Positions 7,523 to 16,973 are shown, counted from the first letter of the stretch. The stretch: DNA of 64,000 bases from Caldilineaceae bacterium (GCA_022821545.1 JAJEDJ010000018.1:1-64000), one strand, 5' to 3'. Notes: generated from the sequence alone by a model not told the origin. Numbers and translations are program-made.

Positions 7523-9361
7523 ATGCTTGGGTTTCGCTCAATCCGCTGGCGGATCGCTGTCCCATTTTGCCTGTTCACCGCAGCCGTTCTGGCGGGCGTC
7601 TACGCCTTTTCCCTCTCCCAGTTCAGACAGTTTCATATCGACCAATTTCGAAGCCGCCTGACCGCTGACGCCCTGCTCTTGTCCGGAAACTCGCGACTGA
7701 ACGAAGGCTTGGCCGGATCGCTCTGGCAGGCTGGCGACATTGAACTGACCGGGCTCGTGCGGGCCTGGGCCGATCAGCTTGACGCCAGGGTCACCGTTGT
7801 TCTTGCCGACGGCGCCGTTCTGGCCGACTCTCAGGCGGATCCGTCGAACATGGCAGGTCAGTCCGAGCAGCCTGAAATAAGGGAGGCGCTGGCCGAAGGG
7901 ACCGGGTACAGTGTTCGCGCCAGCCGTGCATCTGGCTCCGAGACGCTGTACGCGGCCGCGGCGGTCACGCCGGGCGAAACCGGTCGCGCCGGTACAGACA
8001 GTTCGCCGCAGGCAGAGCCGCTTGGCGTTCTGCGCCTGTCTGTCCCGGGTTCCGAGATTGAAGACGCGCTAGACCCGTTGAAAAGGGCCTTACTGGTTGT
8101 AACGCTGCTGGCGCTGGTGGCGGGCGTCGGAACCGCCCTGGTTGTGTCCGAGATGACAGCACGGCCCTTCAAGCGGCTGGTTCACGTGGCGGCGCGCCTG
8201 GCGCAGGGGGAGCTGGAGGCGCGAATCGAGCCCAAAGGACCGGATGAGGCGGGACAGCTGGCCAGGGCTTTCAACCGCATGAGAGACCGGCTGGAGTCGC
8301 AGGTTGCCTCCGTTTCTCGCGAGCGGGAGCGTCTCATCTCTGTGCTCAACAACCTGGTCGACGGTGTCTTCATCCTCGACGATGAGGGGCGAATTCGACT
8401 TTTCAACCCGGTGGCGGCGCGCATGGTTGGGTTGGATTCGAAGGCGAGCGCCGACTCGCGCAGTTTGCGAGGCCAACCCCTGGCCCAGATTGTACGCGAT
8501 CACCGCATCGTCGAAACCTGGCAGGACTGCATGCAGGATGGTAAGCAGGCTGAGAGTATCTTTCAGCGGGAAAACAGGACGATGCGCGTCATTGCACTCC
8601 CCTTTGTGGCCGGTGGAAGCGGCGCCTACATCGTTCTGCTGCAGGACATGACCGAACTGCACAGGCTTGAACGCGTGCGGCGCGACTTCGTCAGCAACAT
8701 TTCTCACGAGCTGCGTACGCCGCTGGCCTCTCTGCAGGCCCTGACGGAGACCTTGCGCGACGGGGCCCTCGACGATCCCGCAGCTGCGCCGCGCTTTCTG
8801 GACCGGGTCGAAACGGAAGTGGATGCCCTCGTCCAGATGGTGCGCGAACTCCTGGAGCTTTCCCGCATCGAATCCGGGCAAGTTCCCTTCCGTTTCCAGC
8901 CCGTACCTGTCAGTGAAACCGTACTAACCCCTGTCGAAAGACTGCAGCCGCTCGCCGCAAGAAGCGGCATCAACCTGATCGTCGACCTGCCGCCAAGACT
9001 TCCTTACGTCTATGCGGACGCGCAGCGCATTCATCAGGTGGTAACCAATCTTGTCCACAATGCCCTGAAATTCTCTTCGGCAGGGGGGGCCGTCCGCGTC
9101 TCCGCCGCCGCAGAGGCCGGGGGCAGCCATGTGACGGTTTCCATTAACGATACGGGCATCGGCGTCCCCGCCGAGGACACGGACCGCATCTTCGAGCGCT
9201 TCTTCAAGACCGATCGCGCCCGTGCAAGCCTGGGTACGGGGTTGGGGCTGGCAATCGCAAAGCACATAGTGCAGGCGCACAGCGGCCGCATCTGGGTTGA
9301 CAGCACGGAACTCCGGGGCAGTACCTTCTCATTTACCCTTCCCGTCGCGCCGGACCACTAA
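7523..9361 (+). CDS. phoR: Membrane sensor histidine kinase of the phosphate regulon
   Basis: This 612-aa kinase has TM1 at about 8-27, an extracytoplasmic segment of some 150 residues and TM2 at about 188-208. HAMP, PAS (LNNLVDGVFILDDEGRIRLFN), HisKA with the phosphorylated His near residue 395 (NISHELRTPLASL) and HATPase (NLVHNALKFSS, DTGIGVP, GTGLGLAIAKHIV) follow. The periplasmic loop is larger than in enteric PhoR and resembles Gram-positive PhoR/WalK. ATG 7523 starts just before TM1; a TTG at 7439 overlapping the regulator stop is an alternative. Neighbouring pst and phoU genes support phosphate control, probably through PhoU and PstB. Confidence 0.88.
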   Translation: MLGFRSIRWRIAVPFCLFTAAVLAGVYAFSLSQFRQFHIDQFRSRLTADALLLSGNSRLNEGLAGSLWQAGDIELTGLVRAWADQLDARVTVVLADGAVLADSQADPSNMAGQSEQPEIREALAEGTGYSVRASRASGSETLYAAAAVTPGETGRAGTDSSPQAEPLGVLRLSVPGSEIEDALDPLKRALLVVTLLALVAGVGTALVVSEMTARPFKRLVHVAARLAQGELEARIEPKGPDEAGQLARAFNRMRDRLESQVASVSRERERLISVLNNLVDGVFILDDEGRIRLFNPVAARMVGLDSKASADSRSLRGQPLAQIVRDHRIVETWQDCMQDGKQAESIFQRENRTMRVIALPFVAGGSGAYIVLLQDMTELHRLERVRRDFVSNISHELRTPLASLQALTETLRDGALDDPAAAPRFLDRVETEVDALVQMVRELLELSRIESGQVPFRFQPVPVSETVLTPVERLQPLAARSGINLIVDLPPRLPYVYADAQRIHQVVTNLVHNALKFSSAGGAVRVSAAAEAGGSHVTVSINDTGIGVPAEDTDRIFERFFKTDRARASLGTGLGLAIAKHIVQAHSGRIWVDSTELRGSTFSFTLPVAPDH

Positions 9362-9368
9362 CTTCCTC

Positions 9369-9433
9369 TTAACCGTTCCCTAAATCTCCATTTACATCTC
9401 CTGTACCTCGCGTTAATCGGGGGGCGTTACACT
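9369..9433 (+). promoter_or_regulatory. Five-box Pho-type array joined to a -10 element
   Basis: Five hexamers with strict 5-bp spacers can be read: TTAACC (9369), CTAAAT (9380), TTTACA (9391), TGTACC (9402) and TTAATC (9413). After a 9-bp gap comes TACACT (9428-9433), a fair -10. The layout equals the known PhoP box of Gram-positive bacteria (TTAACA-like repeats at 11 bp). The next ATG at 9444 is about 10 bp beyond the -10, so the transcript would be almost leaderless. Confidence 0.65.
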
Positions 9434-9443
9434 TGTATGTGAA

Positions 9444-9935
9444 ATGAAAACCAAAACATCACAAGTTCACCCAGTAGAGCCGGAGAAGCCACAGGTTGCG
9501 CCTGTAACGCGCCGCCCGGGGCATGAGGCTCCTCGAACTGGGTCGAAAGAAAGGAAAGGGTGGCAGATGCTGCCGGCTTCACTCGAAGAGTTCATTCTAC
9601 ACCGCAAGATCGACTCGTTCCATAAGATCTGGTTCCTCCTGTTTCTTCACCAGCACACTCGAGAGGACCGGATCAATAGAGAATATGTGCGCCAGGTCAC
9701 CTTTACCGACGCGCCGGCTTTGGATGAAGTGATCGATGAGCTCCAGGACGCCGGGTTGCTGATCGCGAATGGCGAGGCGCTTAGCCTCAGAGACGCCCCG
9801 GGCGTGCGCTCCGATTTGAACGCGATGGCAGACGTCTTTGAAGATCCGGCTGGCCGGCAGGAGCTGCTGCGAAGGCTGTACCGGCATGACGTTAATGGAC
9901 TCTTAACGCAACGAATAAGGGTTGTTAACGCCTGA
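9444..9935 (+). CDS. Winged-helix-like protein of unknown function in the phosphate regulon
   Basis: This 163-aa protein has no family I can name. Residues 1-40 are polar, Pro-rich and probably disordered. From about residue 43 the sequence SLEEFILHRKIDSFHKIWFLLFLHQH, followed by YVRQVTFTDAPALDEVIDELQDAGLLI, reads as helices of a winged helix-turn-helix, as in small transcription regulators. Its gene stands between phoR and pstS behind its own Pho-type array, and the pstS array begins inside its 3' end. It could be an auxiliary regulator of phosphate uptake or another phosphate-controlled DNA-binding protein. The ATG has no ribosome-binding site, in keeping with a leaderless message. Confidence 0.7.
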   Translation: MKTKTSQVHPVEPEKPQVAPVTRRPGHEAPRTGSKERKGWQMLPASLEEFILHRKIDSFHKIWFLLFLHQHTREDRINREYVRQVTFTDAPALDEVIDELQDAGLLIANGEALSLRDAPGVRSDLNAMADVFEDPAGRQELLRRLYRHDVNGLLTQRIRVVNA

Positions 9936-9977
9936 AGCGAGTTTCAATACAGGTCATTAACCTGGTAGCGATATGCT
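9892..9977 (+). promoter_or_regulatory. Pho-type array and promoter before pstS
   Basis: TTAATG (9892), TTAACG (9903), TTAACG (9925) and TTAACC (9957) are spaced 11, 22 and 32 bp apart, near multiples of one helical turn. After TTAACC a 9-bp gap leads to TATGCT (9972-9977). The gap between last box and -10 is the same as in the 9369-9433 array. The first boxes overlap the end of the preceding gene. Confidence 0.6.
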
Positions 9978-10037
9978 GTCAGCAGTAAGACAGACACAAA
10001 TCCAGCACGAAAAAATCCACATGTCAAAGGAGAGAAA

Positions 10038-11045
10038 ATGCGTCGAGTATTGCTTGTCTGGTTTCTGATAACCGCCCTGGTACTGGCTGCATGCGGCGGC
10101 TCAGTCGAAGAGGCGGCCTCTGTTGATGAGCCTGCCATGGAAGAGAATACAGAGGCCGCGGACGAGATGTCTGACGGGCTGCCGGAGGTGAATCCTCTGG
10201 AAGTCAAAGGTGACATTATCACTGCCGGCAGTTCAACCGTCTTCCCCCTGTCCGAAGCCATGGCCGAACGTTTCAAGGACGAAGGCTACGCCGACAATAT
10301 CACCGTCGACAGCATCGGCAGCGGGGCGGGCTTCGAGCGCTTCTGCGTCGCCGGTGAATCCGATATCTCCAACGCAAGCCGCCCCATCAAGGACTCTGAA
10401 CGGGAATCCTGCGCCGCCATCGACCGCATTCCGATTGAGTTCCGCGTCGGCACCGATGCGCTGGCCGTTACCGTCAGCAAGGACAACGACTTCGTCGACA
10501 ACCTGTCCATGGAGCAGCTGGCGATCGTTTTCTCCACCGCCGCGACCTGGGCCGACGTCAACCCCGACTGGCCCGCCGAGCCCATTCAGCGCTTCAGCCC
10601 CGGCACCGACAGCGGTACTTTCGACTACTTCGTCGAAGAGGTCTTCGACAAGGACATGGAACCGATCCTGAGCGCCGACGCCATCCAGTTGTCCGAGGAT
10701 GACAACGTCCTCGTCCAGGGAGTCACCGGCAGCCCCTACGCAGTCGGCTACTTCGGCTACGCCTACTACCAGGAGAACGCCGACACGCTGAAAATCGTCG
10801 CCATCAACGGTGTCGAGGCGACGGCCGCCAACGTCGACAACGCCAGCTACCCGCTTGCCCGCCCGCTCTACATCTACTCCGATGCAGGCATCATGGCCGA
10901 GAAACCCCAGGTCGCCGCCTTCATCAACTTCTACCTGACATACGTCGATGAAGAGATTGAGCGCGTTGGCTACTTCCCTGCGGAAAGCTCCGTTCTCGAA
11001 GCCGCCAGGCAGGGCCTCTTGAACGCCATGAACGCGAAGGAGTAG
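10038..11045 (+). CDS. pstS: Phosphate ABC transporter substrate-binding lipoprotein PstS
   Basis: This 335-aa lipoprotein captures phosphate outside the membrane for the PstCAB importer. Its signal peptide ends in the lipobox LAAC (Cys near 19), followed by an acidic linker. The core shows the PBP-like/PstS pattern ITAGSSTVFPLSEAMAERF, the phosphate-binding SIGSGAGFERFC and DISNASRPIKDSE, and the hinge segment RFSPGTDSGTFDYF. AAGGAGAG lies 9 bp before the ATG at 10038. The other Pst genes follow. Phosphate starvation control is indicated by the TTAAC-type array upstream. Confidence 0.96.
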   Translation: MRRVLLVWFLITALVLAACGGSVEEAASVDEPAMEENTEAADEMSDGLPEVNPLEVKGDIITAGSSTVFPLSEAMAERFKDEGYADNITVDSIGSGAGFERFCVAGESDISNASRPIKDSERESCAAIDRIPIEFRVGTDALAVTVSKDNDFVDNLSMEQLAIVFSTAATWADVNPDWPAEPIQRFSPGTDSGTFDYFVEEVFDKDMEPILSADAIQLSEDDNVLVQGVTGSPYAVGYFGYAYYQENADTLKIVAINGVEATAANVDNASYPLARPLYIYSDAGIMAEKPQVAAFINFYLTYVDEEIERVGYFPAESSVLEAARQGLLNAMNAKE

Positions 11046-11101
11046 TAAGTCCTCCTGAATCGGGTTGCCGCCACGGCAACTCGGGATAGCAATGCCAGGT
11101 A

Positions 11102-11131
11102 TTGGGGTTCGGGGTTTATCCCCGACCCCAA
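11102..11131 (+). terminator. Intercistronic hairpin between pstS and pstC
   Basis: TTGGGGTTCGGGG pairs with CCCCGACCCCAA across a short TTTAT loop with one bulged base. No long T tract follows, so it may act as an attenuator or mRNA-stabilising hairpin that lets pstS be made in excess over the permease. The remaining spacer to pstC shows no gene. Confidence 0.6.
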
Positions 11132-11282
11132 CTTTCCTGATTTCAGGCAATGGGATTAGAATTGGCCGCATTAGGAGGCCGCATCCCCTTGGCGTTTGCA
11201 GGGGAGTTAATCGGGCGCAGATATTTGAAGAAAAGCATGCGCCAACCAGTTTGCCGCAAATTCTGGAGAAACGAGGGAAACC

Positions 11283-12293
11283 ATGTCACGATCGGCGCCA
11301 ATAGCGCAGGCCGCCATCTCTGCGGAGTCGATGCAAGGGCCGGTGGCAGGCGCTGAAAGCACTAGCGAGTCAGTCCTGGGGGGAGGACCCCCGCTGGACC
11401 TGAGTCGTAAGCCGAGAGTCGCCGAATCGTTAATCCAGGGATTCCTGTTTCTTTGCGGCGCCATTTCAATTCTCACAACCTTGGGCATCGTCTATGTGCT
11501 GGGGCGTGAGTCACTTCTGTTCTTCGCTAACGAGGAAGTGAACCTGCTCAAATTTTTCGGGGGAACCGAGTGGCAGCCGGCAATAGGCAGGTTTGGCATC
11601 TGGCCGCTGGTAACCGCCACTTTCATGGCCAGCCTGATTGCGATGGCGGTAGCGCTGCCAATGGGACTGTGTATCGCCATCTATTTGAGCGAGTACGCCC
11701 CCCAGCGAACGCGCAGCGTCTTGAAGCCGATCCTTGAAGTTTTGGCGGGGATTCCAACCGTTGTGTACGGGTATTTCGCATTGACGTTCATGACGCCCTT
11801 GTTGCGCGGCATTTTTGGCCGCGATATTGTTGAAATCTACAACACTGCCTCCGCCGGCATCGTTATCGGCATATTGGTCATCCCGCTCGTCAGCTCGATG
11901 AGCGAGGATGCGTTGAGCGCTGTTCCAAACGCGCTGCGCCAGGCCTCTTATGGATTGGGCGCCACCAGGCTGGAGACTGCTGTTAGAATCGTATTGCCTG
12001 CCGCCCTCTCGGGAGTGGCCGCGGCCTTTATCGTGGCGATTTCGCGTGCGATCGGCGAAACAATGATCGTGGCCATCGCAGCCGGCGCCGGTCCAAACTT
12101 CACTTTCTCACCCTTTCGAGCGGCTGAAACAATGACCGGCCACATCGTGCGCATCAGCGGCGGCGACCTGAGTTACGACTCAATCGACTACAACAGCATC
12201 TTTGCCATCGGCCTGCTGCTCTTCCTGTTGACGCTTAGCCTCAATGTCCTGAGCCAGTGGATTGTTCGCCGCTTCCGTGAGGAGTACGAATAA
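11283..12293 (+). CDS. pstC: Phosphate ABC transporter permease PstC
   Basis: This 336-aa inner-membrane subunit has an N-terminal tail of about 45 residues and then six hydrophobic segments. The family pattern is clear: [19 protein letters not shown], the [31 protein letters not shown] segment, and the ATPase-contact loop [25 protein letters not shown]. With PstA it forms the phosphate channel. ATG 11283 follows GAAACGAGGGAAACC, which contains a GAGGGA site. Its TAA overlaps the pstA ATG by one base (TAATG). Confidence 0.95.
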   Translation: MSRSAPIAQAAISAESMQGPVAGAESTSESVLGGGPPLDLSRKPRVAESLIQGFLFLCGAISILTTLGIVYVLGRESLLFFANEEVNLLKFFGGTEWQPAIGRFGIWPLVTATFMASLIAMAVALPMGLCIAIYLSEYAPQRTRSVLKPILEVLAGIPTVVYGYFALTFMTPLLRGIFGRDIVEIYNTASAGIVIGILVIPLVSSMSEDALSAVPNALRQASYGLGATRLETAVRIVLPAALSGVAAAFIVAISRAIGETMIVAIAAGAGPNFTFSPFRAAETMTGHIVRISGGDLSYDSIDYNSIFAIGLLLFLLTLSLNVLSQWIVRRFREEYE

Positions 12294-13585
12294 TGGCTGT
12301 CCACCAGCGGCAAACTGTGCCCCAGGCTGCTGACCGGCTGATGCCGTCGGGCGCCGCCCACCATGAACAGGTCGTTGCGCGGCAGCGCAGGGGACGGATC
12401 TGGGCGATAGTCTTTCAGGCGGCAATGCTCGCCGGTATCGTTGCACTGTGCGCCCTTCTCTTGAACATTCTCAATCAGTCTTTCGGCTACGTCGCGATTG
12501 TGAACACGATTGATCCCGCAGAACTGGCCGTTGACGGCGTGCCGCTGAACGAGTTGCCTAAAGAAAACCTGGTGGAGATTCTGGAAGCGAACATCTCTGC
12601 CGGGCTGATGCGTCGCTATGAGCATGACATCCCCTTTGCTGAGAGAAGCCGCGAAAACGTGCATGATCTGATTCTGGAACGCGTGGTAGAGCCGCAAGTC
12701 CAGGCGACTTGGGGCCTGTTCGATTCCATATTCGCGCGAGACAGCGTGTTCGCAGAGGCTGACGAGCGATTTCCCGGTTCCGATGTCTATTTTCGGAGCT
12801 GGCTAACGACCAGCTTCATAAGTAAGTCGCAATCGAGCGAACCGCTGCGCGCCGGTGTACGCACCGCGATCTTCGGCTCTCTTTGGGTGGTCGCCATTAC
12901 AATACTGTTCTCCTTTCCCATTGGCGTAGGAGCGGCGATCTACCTGGAGGAGTACGCGCACAAGGAGCGTCTCCTCAACAGGTTGATTCAGACCAATATC
13001 AATAACCTGGCCGGCGTCCCATCGATCATCTACGGAATGTTGGGGCTGGCAATCTTCGTCCGAATTTTGGAACTGTTCACGAGCGGGGCGTTCTTGGGCA
13101 TTGGTGACCAGTCCACCGCAAACGGCCGCACAATCATATCGGCCGGTCTGACACTTGGTCTTCTGATCCTGCCCCTGATCATAATCAACGGTCAGGAGGC
13201 GATTCGAGCCGTTCCCAACTCTCTGCGCCAGGCCGGCTTTGGATTGGGCGCGACCCACTGGCAGGTAATCTGGCATCACGTCTTGCCGAGCGCCATGCCG
13301 GGCGTCCTGACAGGGACGATTCTGGCCGTCAGCCGGGCAATTGGAGAGACAGCCCCTTTGGTCGTTGTCGGCGCCTCAACTTTCATCGCCCTTGACCCCA
13401 GCGGGCCATTCTCCAAATTCACCGTGCTGCCTATTCAGATCTACCAGTGGACCTCGCGGCCGCAAGATGAGTTCCGGAATCTGGCCGCGGCAGCCATTTT
13501 GGTCCTTCTCATTCTACTGTTGTCGTTAAACGCCTCCGCGGTGCTATTGCGAAATCGCTTTGACCGCAGCCGGGCTATCGCTTAG
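12293..13585 (+). CDS. pstA: Phosphate ABC transporter permease PstA with an enlarged periplasmic loop
   Basis: This 430-aa permease is well above the 280-300 residues usual for PstA. A first hydrophobic helix (about 40-62) is followed by an acidic, helical soluble stretch of roughly 120 residues (about 65-185) before the conserved part begins ([32 protein letters not shown]). The rest is canonical, with the ATPase-contact loop [26 protein letters not shown]. The extra loop lies between TM1 and TM2 and is predicted to be extracytoplasmic, where it could contact PstS. It is translationally coupled to pstC. Confidence 0.93.
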   Translation: MAVHQRQTVPQAADRLMPSGAAHHEQVVARQRRGRIWAIVFQAAMLAGIVALCALLLNILNQSFGYVAIVNTIDPAELAVDGVPLNELPKENLVEILEANISAGLMRRYEHDIPFAERSRENVHDLILERVVEPQVQATWGLFDSIFARDSVFAEADERFPGSDVYFRSWLTTSFISKSQSSEPLRAGVRTAIFGSLWVVAITILFSFPIGVGAAIYLEEYAHKERLLNRLIQTNINNLAGVPSIIYGMLGLAIFVRILELFTSGAFLGIGDQSTANGRTIISAGLTLGLLILPLIIINGQEAIRAVPNSLRQAGFGLGATHWQVIWHHVLPSAMPGVLTGTILAVSRAIGETAPLVVVGASTFIALDPSGPFSKFTVLPIQIYQWTSRPQDEFRNLAAAAILVLLILLLSLNASAVLLRNRFDRSRAIA

Positions 13586-13601
13586 TGGAGTATCCGAAAA
13601 C

Positions 13602-14435
<834 letters not shown>

Positions 14436-14459
14436 GACCACACTGCCCGCGGGGTCGGC

Positions 14460-14885
14460 ATGAACATCGAAAAGAAGCGAGTTCTCATCTTATGCACGGG
14501 AAACTCTTGCCGCAGTCAGATGGCCGAGGGGCTTGTGAACGCATTTCTTGGCGAGAGTTGGCAGGCTTTTTCGGCCGGTACCGCGCCTTCAGGTACGGTA
14601 CATCCACTCGCAGTGCAGGCGATGGCGGAGTTAGACATAGACATTCGACATGGCGCAACGGAGTCGGTCGAGATCTATCGAGAGTTGCAGCCGGACCTCG
14701 TCGTCACGGTTTGCGATAGCGCGGCCAGGAATTGCCCGGTCTGGTTGGGGGACGAGGAAGTCACTCACATGCCGTTTGACGACCCAACAAAGCTGATTGG
14801 GAGCGATTCAGAGAGGATCTCGGCCTGCAGGCAGGTGCGGGATCTGATGCGTGACAAGCTGCTCACTTACCTTCAGAGTCGATAG
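14460..14885 (+). CDS. arsC: Arsenate reductase, thioredoxin-coupled (low molecular weight phosphatase fold)
   Basis: This 141-aa protein has the P-loop C12-TGNSC-R-S and two further cysteines, C85 and C92, in VCDSAARNCP. The C12...C85-x6-C92 layout equals the triad of plasmid pI258 ArsC (C10, C82, C89). Arsenate is therefore a more probable substrate than phosphotyrosine. It lies between pstB and phoU, 24 bp after pstB, apparently in the same transcript. Arsenate enters cells through phosphate transporters, so co-expression with Pst would detoxify what the importer lets in. No arsenite exporter is seen in the window. Confidence 0.9.
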   Translation: MNIEKKRVLILCTGNSCRSQMAEGLVNAFLGESWQAFSAGTAPSGTVHPLAVQAMAELDIDIRHGATESVEIYRELQPDLVVTVCDSAARNCPVWLGDEEVTHMPFDDPTKLIGSDSERISACRQVRDLMRDKLLTYLQSR

Positions 14886-14911
14886 TCCTTCGGAGGGAAA
14901 GGAGACCATCG

Positions 14912-15580
14912 ATGGGACAGCTCCTGCGGACCTCTTTTGCCAGGGAACTGGAGACACTCCAGACCGATACATTGATGCTGGGAAGCATGGTGATCCAGGC
15001 TCTGAAAGAGTCAGTGGAAGCCTTGCGGAGCAGAGACATGGAAACCGCCAGGCGTCTGATAAAGGAAGATGAAATAATCAACAAGAAGCGTTTCGAGATC
15101 GAGGCCGACTGTCTGCGATTGATTGCGACGCAACAACCAATGGCGGGAAACCTGCGCCTGATAGCGGCAGTGCTGGAGATCAGCACGGAGCTGGAGCGGA
15201 TTGGCGATTACGCCAAGGGAATCGGCAGAATAATCCTTTTGATTGGGCCTGAAACGCTACTCAAGCCGCTGGTCGACATACCCCGCATGTGCGAAATCGC
15301 TACGACTATGCTACAACAAGCGCTCGATGCCTTCCTGACTCAGGACCTGGAGGCCGCCCGAACGATTCCGCTGCGGGACGATGAAGTGGACGCCCTTTAC
15401 AATCAGGTCCACCGTGACCTGATTGCCATGATTTTGGAAGACCCGACTCTGATTGACCGCTCAAACTACCTGCTCTGGGCAGCGCACAATTTGGAACGGG
15501 CCGCCGACAGGGTGACCAACATTTGTGAGCGAATCATCTTCACCGTAACCGGCGAATTCATCGAATTTGACATGAACTGA
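14912..15580 (+). CDS. phoU: Phosphate signalling complex protein PhoU
   Basis: This 222-aa all-helical protein has the two PhoU repeats. The first carries LGSMVIQALKESVEALRSRD...DEIINKKRFEIEADCLRLIATQQP and ISTELERIGDYAKGI. The second has MCEIATTMLQQALDAFLTQD...DDEVDALYNQVHRDLI and NLERAADRVTNICERI. The E/DxxxD metal-binding motifs typical of the family are present. PhoU links the Pst transporter to the PhoR kinase and damps signalling when phosphate is ample. GGAGGGAAAGGAG lies just upstream of the ATG at 14912. It closes the regulon. Confidence 0.95.
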   Translation: MGQLLRTSFARELETLQTDTLMLGSMVIQALKESVEALRSRDMETARRLIKEDEIINKKRFEIEADCLRLIATQQPMAGNLRLIAAVLEISTELERIGDYAKGIGRIILLIGPETLLKPLVDIPRMCEIATTMLQQALDAFLTQDLEAARTIPLRDDEVDALYNQVHRDLIAMILEDPTLIDRSNYLLWAAHNLERAADRVTNICERIIFTVTGEFIEFDMN

Positions 15581-15602
15581 GGGCGAATCAGTCGGTCGCC
15601 CT
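15580..15602 (+). terminator. Hairpin after phoU
   Basis: AGGGCGA (15580-15586) pairs perfectly with TCGCCCT (15596-15602) around a 9-base loop, starting at the last base of the phoU stop. There is no T tract, so it is a weak intrinsic terminator or a 3'-end stabiliser of the pst transcript. Confidence 0.5.
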
Positions 15603-15696
15603 CCGAAAAGAGTGCGGGCGCCCATTGGGATCCCCCTTTTCTCCTCCCCCGCACTGGGACGGGCCTCTCTCAACGCCGCTTTCTTTCTCACCAGGG

Positions 15697-15725
15697 TTGA
15701 CGTATGGCTGCCTATCATTTAGAAT
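15697..15725 (+). promoter_or_regulatory. Sigma-70-type promoter, distal
   Basis: TTGACG (15697) and TAGAAT (15720) are separated by exactly 17 bp. It stands about 280 bp before the lipoprotein ATG and 170 bp before a second promoter. It may give a long leader or a small RNA. I see no ORF or recognisable RNA fold in 15730-15870. Confidence 0.5.
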
Positions 15726-15871
15726 TGTGGCCAGTCTGTACCCGGTCCCTACATAGGTTTTCCGGTGGAATTCTGGAGTTTGCATAAATCGAAGAGTTCC
15801 CTTATCATGCGGAACGCAGTCGCAGGTCCCCCCTTAACCGTAGGTCCAGGAGCGCCATAGTTCCAGAAGCA

Positions 15872-15900
15872 TTGTCTCTGCATACAATTGATGGTACAAT
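15872..15900 (+). promoter_or_regulatory. Sigma-70-type promoter, proximal to the lipoprotein
   Basis: TTGTCT (15872) and TACAAT (15895) are 17 bp apart, with an extended TGG before the -10. The core ATGGTACAATGC recurs word for word before the DinB gene (37868-37879), so it may be a favoured promoter form in this genome. Confidence 0.55.
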
Positions 15901-16007
15901 GCCCGCGTGTTTCAAGTAGCGGGATTGTTCATAGTCGGTCGTGTTTTCCGAACACTTGCAGATTTCAATCATTACCCTTTTTCTTGACCGCCCTTAGGAG
16001 GTATGAA

Positions 16008-16973
16008 ATGCTCAATCGACGTGTTAGGTTCTGGGCCGCCATAATGCTTATTGCAGTTATTGCTCTTGCGGGATGTGCGCCCCGAGCCGGTCAGGGCAGC
16101 ATCGATGCCGATGCCGACCAATTGGTAATTGACCTGCCTGCGCTGGTGCTGGACTTTGGCATGGACGGAAATGCAGCGATTCAGAACGCTGCCCTGGCAG
16201 ACCTGGTAGGCGGCCTTGGCGTGCCTCTGGATATTCAGGTGCCGGCCGAGGTAGTTTTTGCTCTGGGAGCAAGCAATATCCAGCACATCCAGGTGAGCAA
16301 TACGCCTGAGGGCCTACTGCTGCTGGTCAATGGTCGCAGTATTCCGAATATCAGCTATGACGGCGATTCGCTGACCGCCCTGCCCGGTGCGCTAAACACC
16401 TTTGGCGTGGCCGTTCCCATGGCAGACCTGCTCTTTGCCCTCGTTGACAGTATCGGGATCGGCGTGATTGCCCGCTTCCCGGCTGCGCCTGGAGCTGACG
16501 AGATTCCACTGTACGTCGAAGGTGATAGTTCAGCCGCGATGGCTGCCCAGGCCGCCCAGGATGAGTTCCTGGCCGCAGTGGGTACGCCGCCCCGCATCAA
16601 TCTTCCCGTCTTCTATGCCGCCGACGGCAGCATCAGCATCGGTGATCTGTCGATCCAGGAGATGCAGGAGATGACGGGTGGTTCACTTGGGGCCCTCGAG
16701 ATGGGGCTTGGCTCGCTCAGTATGGTTAGAGCCTTGGGGATTTCCCAGCTTGGCATCAGCACCGGAGCCGACGGCATTTCGATCTCCATTGACGGCAACT
16801 CCCTGCCGACTTTGGACTGGTCCGACGGCAAAGCCAGCAACCTGATCGAGTTGATCACCGAAATTCCGTTGCTGGACATGGCAATGCCGGGCATGGGCGA
16901 GATGATGCCAATGATTCATCAGATTCTCCCCCTGGTCCTCGTGACAGATTTCGACCTGACTCTGCATTTCTAA
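16008..16973 (+). CDS. Lipoprotein of unknown function with a duplicated domain
   Basis: This 321-aa exported lipoprotein has a basic start, one hydrophobic helix and the lipobox ALAGC (Cys near 24). I recognise no family. Two stretches are alike: NTPEGLLLLVNGRSIPNISY (about 100-119) and TGADGISISIDGNSLPTLDW (about 255-274). In each, two beta-like strands end in G-x-S-(I/L)-P and an aromatic acidic turn. The regions between are helical and Gly/Ala/Met-rich. TTAGGAGGT lies 6 bp before the ATG at 16008, which excludes the longer upstream reading. It follows the pst-phoU operon but has its own promoters and terminator. Confidence 0.75.
   Translation: MLNRRVRFWAAIMLIAVIALAGCAPRAGQGSIDADADQLVIDLPALVLDFGMDGNAAIQNAALADLVGGLGVPLDIQVPAEVVFALGASNIQHIQVSNTPEGLLLLVNGRSIPNISYDGDSLTALPGALNTFGVAVPMADLLFALVDSIGIGVIARFPAAPGADEIPLYVEGDSSAAMAAQAAQDEFLAAVGTPPRINLPVFYAADGSISIGDLSIQEMQEMTGGSLGALEMGLGSLSMVRALGISQLGISTGADGISISIDGNSLPTLDWSDGKASNLIELITEIPLLDMAMPGMGEMMPMIHQILPLVLVTDFDLTLHF

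Noticed and set aside
10233..11171. Leftward ORF of 312 codons, rich in Gly/Val/Asp
   Set aside because: It is the mirror of pstS in a GC-rich third-position frame. PstS motifs and the lipobox settle the true strand.
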